Source: Candidatus Iainarchaeum sp.
Lineage (GTDB): Archaea > Iainarchaeota > Iainarchaeia > JAADDC01
Length of the DNA: 7,154 nucleotides
Direction of reading: 5' to 3'
Assembly: GCA_015520865.1 (NCBI GenBank)
Contig: WAPE01000015.1
Coordinates: 1-7,154 of the forward strand
The notes beneath the pieces were generated by a model, which had not been told where the DNA came from, searched no databases, and worked only from the letters and a program-made list of their open reading frames with translations. Numbering within the stretch: the stretch's first letter is position 1; the number at the start of each line of letters is the position of its first letter. Both the position numbers and the translations under genes were made by a program. Shown piece after piece: positions 5,280-7,154 of the stretch.

Positions 5280-6320
5280 GTGGTTCTGGCTGTAAAGGTC
5301 CCAAAAAAGGAGGCGGAAAGGGCGAAGAAGGAGTTAGAAAAGAAGAGTCTGTTAAACACGGAATACAAAGTAGTAAAGAGGGGCAACTTTGTTTTCTTCC
5401 CGGTTAAAGAAGCTATAGAAGGATACGAGGTCGTGGACGTGGATCTTCCGCCCACTAGAAGGAAGCCAAGGAGTTTGGAGGAAGCCCTGAAGAGGGTCCT
5501 CTCGGAGGAGGAATTAAGATCTTTGGTGAAGTCCTTTGACATCATAGGTCACGTAGCCGTTATAGAAATACCAGAGGAGCTGCGAGAAAAGGAAAGGATC
5601 ATAGCAGAGGCGATAATGAAGGTTCATCCCAATGTAAGGACCGTAGCAGTGGAGGAAGGGCCTACCTCAGGGCCCTATAGGGTTCAGCCGGTTAGGGTGA
5701 TCGCTGGAGAGAAGAACCTTCTTACGTTGTACAAAGAACATAGCGTAGAGATGTGGGTAGAGGTGGGAAGTGTCTACTTTTCGGTAAGACATTCCTTCGA
5801 AAGGAAAAGAATAGCGGAGCAGGTAAAACCAGGTGAGGTGGTTGCGGCGCTCTTTGCTGGCGTCGGACCCTATCCACTCGTTATAGCAAAGAAGCAACCG
5901 TTGGTAAAGAAGATCTATGCCGTGGAGCTCAACCCGAAAGCCTACGAGCTCATGGTAAAGAACGTTGAACATAACAGGCTAGAGAGAAAGATCATACCGG
6001 TTTGGGGAGATGTTAGAGACGTTGTACCTCGAATGTTCTCACGAATGGCCGATAGGGTGATTATGCCGCTGCCGAAGTCTGCAGAAGACTTCCTAGACGT
6101 TGCCATGGAAGCTCTAAAGCCAGAGGGGGGTATCATCCACTTCTACACCTTTGGGCCCGCGGAGGATCCCTACTCAAGGGCTGAGAAGAAGATAAAAGAG
6201 ATAGCAGGTAAATGGGGCTATGATGTAGAGTTCTTGCTTGAAAGGAAGGTGGCGGACTATGCGCCAAGGGTTTGGAAAGTGGTTATAGATGCTAAAGTTC
6301 TTCCAAGGTCTCGCGAATGA
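5280..6320 (+). CDS. trm5: Trm5/Tyw2-family tRNA methyltransferase, probable tRNA (guanine37-N1)-methyltransferase
   Basis: The 346-residue product (from GTG 5280) has the layout of archaeal Trm5. There is a small N-terminal domain (KVPKKEAERAKKELE, LLNTEYKVVKRGNFVFFPV, residues 5-43), a middle domain (IIGHVAVIEIPEE), and a Rossmann methyltransferase domain with FAGVGPYP (192-199), YAVELNP and GDVRDV, ending in YAPRVWKVVID. Trm5 methylates G37 beside the tRNA anticodon using SAM and prevents frameshifting. Compared with Methanocaldococcus jannaschii Trm5 as I recall it, catalytic Arg145 is kept (Arg134 in GPYR). Asp223 is Glu216, Asn265 of the NLPK motif is Pro263 (MPLPKSA), and the Asp before FAGVGP is Ala190. 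It is therefore a variant clade, and Tyw2-like chemistry is possible. An in-frame ATG at 5229 would overlap the dphB start and remove any promoter; homology begins only after 5280. The 3' end overlaps the aminotransferase by 29 bp. Confidence 0.85.
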   Translation: MVLAVKVPKKEAERAKKELEKKSLLNTEYKVVKRGNFVFFPVKEAIEGYEVVDVDLPPTRRKPRSLEEALKRVLSEEELRSLVKSFDIIGHVAVIEIPEELREKERIIAEAIMKVHPNVRTVAVEEGPTSGPYRVQPVRVIAGEKNLLTLYKEHSVEMWVEVGSVYFSVRHSFERKRIAEQVKPGEVVAALFAGVGPYPLVIAKKQPLVKKIYAVELNPKAYELMVKNVEHNRLERKIIPVWGDVRDVVPRMFSRMADRVIMPLPKSAEDFLDVAMEALKPEGGIIHFYTFGPAEDPYSRAEKKIKEIAGKWGYDVEFLLERKVADYAPRVWKVVIDAKVLPRSRE

Positions 6321-7154
6321 TCTTTGCTCCTTCTGAAATCCGTTCGGGGGTTTCGTAGGAAAAGGAGAGGCGGGCGGACCGGAGATCTGGCTTTGTTATG
6401 TAGAAATCTCTTCCAGGGACAAAAACGACGCCCTGCTCCTTTACCTTCTCCAGGAACTCGAAGGCATCGATTGGAAAGCGTGTCCAGAGGAAGAAGCCGC
6501 CCTTCGGTTCCGAAAATTCAAGAACGGGCTTCAACTCCTTCACAAGCAGATCTCGCTTCCTCTTATAAAGTTCTCGAGCCTTTTCGGCGTTTTTCTCGAC
6601 GACCCCTCTCCGAAGGAGCTCCAGGACCAGGAATTGGGATTCTGTTGGAGCACAGATGTTCAGTATAGATCGGAGCTTCAACAACTCTTCTTTTATACCC
6701 TCAGGAACAGCTAGAACACCTATCCGGAGGCCAGGAGCAATTATCTTGCTGAATGAGAAAATGTAGATGCTTTTATCAGTGAGGGAAGCGATGGGTGGTC
6801 TGTATTTATCGTAGTAGATGAGCTCGTAGGCGGCATCTTCAACGATAAGAACTCGATCCGAGAGCTGGGCAAAGGCCTCCCGTCGTTCTAGACTCATCGT
6901 ATACCCCGTCGGGTTGTGTCCGGTAGGGATCACGTAAAACGCGTCGGCGATGTCGGGCACCTCCCCATTTTCGTCGATGTAGGCAGGTGAAACAGATGCT
7001 CCAAGGGTCCTAAAGGCTGAAAGGGCCTCTAGAAATGTAGGGTTTCCCATTCGGACCCCTCTCCCCCTAAGGTAAAGCGCAACGAGGGCTATGGCTTCCT
7101 GGGCGCCGCTCGTGATAATCACTTCCCTGTTCTCTATACCGCGCTTCTCCAGAA
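6292..7154 (-). CDS. PLP-dependent class I/II aminotransferase, C-terminal part, 5' end cut by window edge
   Basis: Fold-type I pyridoxal-phosphate aminotransferase; 286 C-terminal residues are visible and roughly 110 are missing at the right edge. The frame is open to the edge (LEKRGIENRE precedes VIITSGAQEA), so the gene does not start at the GTG at 7122. Landmarks, numbered from the first visible residue, are SGAQEAI (phosphate-cup region, about 15-21), PTGHNPTG with Asn80, DAAYELIYYD with Asp106 (contacts PLP N1), SFSKIIAPGLRIG with Lys136 (Schiff base), and SARLSFSY with Arg261 (binds substrate carboxylate). All catalytic residues are intact. The motif style fits the archaeal aromatic/2-aminoadipate/branched-chain transaminase group (I-gamma-like), but substrate cannot be read from sequence. 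Usual family members have Q before NPTG; here it is H. It is convergent to the Trm5-like gene, with its last 29 bases antisense to that gene's end. Its promoter is outside the window. Confidence 0.92.
   Translation of the reverse strand, partial: LEKRGIENREVIITSGAQEAIALVALYLRGRGVRMGNPTFLEALSAFRTLGASVSPAYIDENGEVPDIADAFYVIPTGHNPTGYTMSLERREAFAQLSDRVLIVEDAAYELIYYDKYRPPIASLTDKSIYIFSFSKIIAPGLRIGVLAVPEGIKEELLKLRSILNICAPTESQFLVLELLRRGVVEKNAEKARELYKRKRDLLVKELKPVLEFSEPKGGFFLWTRFPIDAFEFLEKVKEQGVVFVPGRDFYITKPDLRSARLSFSYETPERISEGAKIIRETLEEL

Noticed and set aside
5231..5545. Extended open frame upstream of dphB (105 codons)
   Set aside because: It is Ser/Thr/Phe-rich with no DphB similarity and lies antisense to the conserved N-terminus of the Trm5-like gene.
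6324..6668. Open frame on the plus strand antisense to the aminotransferase
   Set aside because: It is Arg/Pro/Ser-rich and resembles no family; the opposite strand holds all PLP motifs.
1..7154. tRNA genes, CRISPR repeats, insertion sequences or a defence system
   Set aside because: None seen: almost every base lies in a recognised or plausible gene, and no direct-repeat array, transposase or tRNA-like fold was found by eye.

Overview
The window comes from an archaeal chromosome, probably that of a thermophile. It encodes proteins that are archaeal, or archaeal and eukaryotic, in distribution: tRNA-intron endonuclease EndA, diphthine synthase DphB, a Trm5-type tRNA G37 methyltransferase, an XPD/Rad3-type iron-sulfur helicase, a DUF357 protein and a CDP-alcohol phosphotransferase resembling archaetidylinositol-phosphate synthase. 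The proteins are rich in Glu, Lys and Arg, with frequent AGG/AGA arginine codons, which suggests heat adaptation. The EndA fragment looks more like the euryarchaeal homomeric enzymes than the crenarchaeal ones. I cannot assign a lineage from the sequence alone.

Layout. Positions 1-873 (minus) hold a two-gene operon: an unrecognised winged-helix protein, then endA, which starts inside it and runs off the left edge. Positions 924-2753 (plus) hold the XPD-like helicase. Positions 2738-5230 (minus) hold a tight five-gene operon, in transcription order dphB, DUF357 gene, CDP-alcohol phosphotransferase, a single-pass membrane protein with an external beta domain, and a VTT/DedA-type membrane protein. 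Positions 5280-6320 (plus) hold the Trm5-like methyltransferase. Positions 6292-7154 (minus) hold the C-terminal part of a PLP aminotransferase entering from the right. There is almost no non-coding DNA: apart from single bases, only two gaps of about 50 bp remain, both between divergent genes. Both convergent junctions overlap tail to tail. There are no RNA genes, mobile elements, CRISPR arrays or long repeats.

Functional themes. The translation and RNA genes are EndA (tRNA splicing), DphB (EF-2 diphthamide) and Trm5-like (m1G37 on tRNA); the last two protect the reading frame and share one divergent promoter region. The three membrane genes at the end of the dphB operon form a lipid/envelope module. 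The helicase faces the endA operon.

The most interesting structure is regulatory. Each 49-50 bp divergent gap carries one AT-rich TATA-like box at its midpoint, about 25 bp from the start codon on each side. None of the four promoter-proximal genes has a Shine-Dalgarno sequence, whereas every operon-internal gene does. This fits leaderless first genes driven by shared or back-to-back promoters. Otherwise the region is ordinary archaeal housekeeping DNA; I see no defence, mobile or biosynthetic system.
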